DNA from: an uncultured Bacillota bacterium
Lineage (GTDB): Bacteria > Bacillota > Clostridia > Peptostreptococcales > Anaerovoracaceae
Assembly (NCBI GenBank): GCA_946546075.1
Contig: CAMNNV010000053.1
Span: forward strand, 1-7,747
DNA: 7,747 bases
Direction: 5' to 3'
Shown here: in pieces, positions 5,271-7,747 of the stretch
How positions within the stretch are numbered: position 1 is the first letter of the stretch
Layout of the letters: each line of letters starts with the position of its first letter
Made by a program: the position numbers and the translations under genes
Notes under the pieces: model-generated
Database searches by the model: none
What the model was told of the DNA's origin: nothing
What the model saw: only the letters and a program-made list of their open reading frames with translations

Positions 5271-7742
5271 ATGAAACCTGGTGTTAAGAAGTTTTTCGCC
5301 GTATTTTTTGCAGTAATCATCGCAATCGGGTGGTTCCTTACGCTTATCGGTATAGGGCCTGTTGAGCCACTCAAGGACAGAATGAAACTCGGCCTCGATG
5401 TTAAGGGCGGTGTTTACGTTGTCATGGAGGCCACGAACACGGACCTGACAGGGGATGAACTCAGAGAGACTATGGAACAGACGCAGGCCGTCATTGAAGA
5501 ACGAGTCAATCAGATGGGCCTTGCAGAGCCAACGGTCACCATAGAAGGCGAGAAGCGTATCAGGGTTGAGCTTCCTGGAGCTGAGGATGCAGAAGAAGCC
5601 ATCGAACAGATCGGTAAGACTGCACAGCTTCAGTTCGCATTAGCTGACGGCACATTCGTCCTTGACGGAGGTAACGTCAAAGATGCACAGCAGACGCAGG
5701 ACAACGAAGCTGCAGGATATGCAGTATGTCTTGAGTTCGACTCGGCAGGAGCTGAAGCATTTTATGAAGCAACAAAAAAAGCATATAACGGAGAAGTCAA
5801 GTCCAACATAGATGGCGTCAGGGACAATGCGATCATGATCATCCTGGACGGTGAGATCATTTCTGCACCAGCAGTTGATAATGGACCGATCAGCGGCGGA
5901 AGCTGCAGCATCACTGGTAACTTCAGCCAGGAAGAAGCATCGAATCTCGCAGCCCTCATCAGGGGCGGTGCCCTTCCACTGGAACTGAAGGAAGTCACAT
6001 CTTCCGTACAGTCCGCTAAGATCGGCTACAATGCTCTTGAGATGAGTGTATATGCCGGAATCATCGGCCTGATACTCGTTATGATCATGATGATCGTAGC
6101 ATACAGAGGTATGGGTGTAGCAGCAGACCTGGCACTCATGCTCTACGTACTGCTCCTTCTGAACATCATGTCTGTTATGGGAAGCGTTCTCACACTTCCG
6201 GGAATGGCAGGTATCATACTTTCGGTAGGTATGGCGGTAGACGCCAATGTAATCATATTCTCGCGAATACGTGAGGAAATCGCCTCGGGCAAGACGGTGC
6301 GTGTGGCTGCTCAGGAAGGTAGCAAGCGCGCAATGAATACGATCTTCGACTCACAGGTAACGACACTGATCGCTGCAGTTATCCTCTATGAGATCGGAAC
6401 AAGTTCGGTAAGAGGATTTGCGTTCACATTCATGCTTGGTATCGTGATCGGTATCTTTACAGCACTCGTTGTAACGCAGCTCTATATCGGACTGATGGCA
6501 AACAGCGATGCATTCGCTTCACCGAAGTACTACGGCATGAGGCATGACGGAACTCCATCCTTCCAGTTCAAGAGGATGTTCCACTTCATAAAGTACAGGA
6601 AGAAATTCTATGCTGTATCGATCATCATCATGCTTCTTGGTGCAGGCTGTGCCGTATTCCACGGTGGTCTGAACTATGGTATCGACTTCACAGGCGGTAC
6701 CATGATCCAGATGGATATGGGCAAGCAGGTAGAGACTTCCGATGTGGCTAAGGCCATCAAGAAGTTCGACCTCGACCCTGAGATCATCTATTCAGGAGCT
6801 AACAACGAGCAGATCGTCATCCGAACGATCACTGACCTGGATAATGAAGCCAGAGCCGAAGTGATCAATGCCATCAACGAAGAATTCGGAACGACAGATG
6901 AAGATGTCGTGGCTCAGGAACTCTTCGGACCGTCCATCGGTAAGGAGCTGAGAAACAACGCGATACTGGCGATCGTCATTGCAGCGCTTTGTATGCTGAT
7001 CTACATCAGGATAAGGTTCCGCAACTGGAAGTACGGTGCATCGTCACTTCTCGGCGTACTCCATGATGTACTCATCGTCATTTCGTTCTATTCGATCTTC
7101 AGCGTAACGGTTAACAACCCGTTCATCGCAGGTGTACTTACGGTAGTAGGTTATTCCATCAACGATACGATCGTAATATTCGACAGAGTACGAGAGAATT
7201 CAAGATACGCCCGCAGACAGGATATCGAGAATACTTTGGATAAGAGTATCAACCAGACACTGGGCAGGTCCCTCATGACATCAGCAACGACCCTGATCGT
7301 TATGGTACCTCTCGTGATCATGGGAGGAGAAGCCATCAGAGAATTCGTAATTCCTCTTATGATCGGTGTTATAGCAGGTACATATTCATCCATCGCGATG
7401 TGTTCACCGCTGTACTATGAATTCAACAAACCGGGCCAGCTCAGCAAGTATGAGAGACAGGTAGAGCACAACATGAAGCAGGCGAAGAAGGAGAAGAAGA
7501 AATATCTCCAGAACAAGACAGAAGAGCCTGAAGCACTTCCTGAAGCTGAAGACCTTCCGGAAGAAACGATAGAAGCACCAAAAGAAGAGCAGGTAATGGA
7601 CAACGCTCCTGAGATTTCCGAAGAGATCCCGGCAGAGACCGTTGCCGAAACAGTAGAAGAACCAAAAGCTGAAACTGAGGCACCGAAGCCAAAGACAAGC
7701 GAAAGACGTTCCAAGAGATACGTCAAAGGACCGAAAAAGTAG
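5271..7742 (+). CDS. secDF: Fused protein translocase subunit SecDF
   Basis: SecDF uses the proton gradient to help complete protein export through SecYEG after SecA has acted. In this 823-residue product SecD and SecF are joined. The SecD half has TM1 (7-27), the LGLDVKGG motif (40-47), the large outer domain to about 255, and TM2-TM6 (about 258-408) with GMAVDANVIIF (320-330). The SecF half has TM7 (446-464), GIDFTGG (470-476), FGPSIG (552-557) and TM8-TM12 (564-712) with YSINDTIVIFDRVREN (628-643). D324, D632 and R666 align with the proton-path residues D340, D637 and R671 of Thermus SecDF; the 34-residue spacing of the last two is identical. A tail of about 110 residues is Glu/Pro-rich (750-803) and ends strongly basic (ERRSKRYVKGPKK). 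GGAGGA (5260-5265) lies 5 nt before the ATG. TAG is at 7740-7742; no terminator is seen in the remaining 5 bases. It has its own promoter, apart from yajC. Confidence 0.97.
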   Translation: MKPGVKKFFAVFFAVIIAIGWFLTLIGIGPVEPLKDRMKLGLDVKGGVYVVMEATNTDLTGDELRETMEQTQAVIEERVNQMGLAEPTVTIEGEKRIRVELPGAEDAEEAIEQIGKTAQLQFALADGTFVLDGGNVKDAQQTQDNEAAGYAVCLEFDSAGAEAFYEATKKAYNGEVKSNIDGVRDNAIMIILDGEIISAPAVDNGPISGGSCSITGNFSQEEASNLAALIRGGALPLELKEVTSSVQSAKIGYNALEMSVYAGIIGLILVMIMMIVAYRGMGVAADLALMLYVLLLLNIMSVMGSVLTLPGMAGIILSVGMAVDANVIIFSRIREEIASGKTVRVAAQEGSKRAMNTIFDSQVTTLIAAVILYEIGTSSVRGFAFTFMLGIVIGIFTALVVTQLYIGLMANSDAFASPKYYGMRHDGTPSFQFKRMFHFIKYRKKFYAVSIIIMLLGAGCAVFHGGLNYGIDFTGGTMIQMDMGKQVETSDVAKAIKKFDLDPEIIYSGANNEQIVIRTITDLDNEARAEVINAINEEFGTTDEDVVAQELFGPSIGKELRNNAILAIVIAALCMLIYIRIRFRNWKYGASSLLGVLHDVLIVISFYSIFSVTVNNPFIAGVLTVVGYSINDTIVIFDRVRENSRYARRQDIENTLDKSINQTLGRSLMTSATTLIVMVPLVIMGGEAIREFVIPLMIGVIAGTYSSIAMCSPLYYEFNKPGQLSKYERQVEHNMKQAKKEKKKYLQNKTEEPEALPEAEDLPEETIEAPKEEQVMDNAPEISEEIPAETVAETVEEPKAETEAPKPKTSERRSKRYVKGPKK

Positions 7743-7747
7743 ATCAC

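Overview
The window looks like chromosomal DNA of an anaerobic Gram-positive Clostridia-type bacterium (Firmicutes). The grounds are a fused SecD-SecF protein, GGAGG ribosome sites, T-rich hairpin terminators, AT-rich intergenic DNA, heavy use of CUC/CUU leucine codons, and a lone RND pump with no visible outer-membrane or membrane-fusion partner. A more exact taxon cannot be read from this stretch. All supported genes lie on the plus strand.

Region by region: (1) 2-508 is the 3' part of coaE, dephospho-CoA kinase; its P-loop end lies upstream of the window. (2) 537-718 is a self-contained tRNA-Leu(GAG) unit with its own near-consensus promoter and a hairpin terminator. (3) 742-4474 is a monocistronic gene for a 1222-residue RND-superfamily exporter. 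It has an extended -10 promoter overlapped by a 23-bp imperfect dyad, a GTG start, and a coiled-coil insertion of about 190 residues in the first extracytoplasmic half. (4) 4455-5116 is a tRNA-Leu(CAA)-yajC unit. Its promoter is partly buried in the end of the RND gene, no terminator separates tRNA and yajC, and a strong terminator follows yajC. (5) 5131-7742 is secDF with its own promoter. The upstream region carries inverted repeats and a half-CIRCE-like 9-mer.

YajC and SecDF belong to the same accessory membrane complex of the Sec translocon. Here both carry long Glu-rich cytoplasmic tails, and they are transcribed as two separate units rather than one operon. The RND gene sits between two different leucine tRNA genes with no integrase, transposase or duplicated tRNA end, so there is no direct sign that it is mobile.

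The points most worth a second look are the coiled-coil insertion and solo status of the RND pump, the dyad on its promoter, the tRNA-yajC dicistron driven from inside the upstream gene, and the possible HrcA half-site and alternative hairpins ahead of secDF. I see no clearly new multi-gene system.
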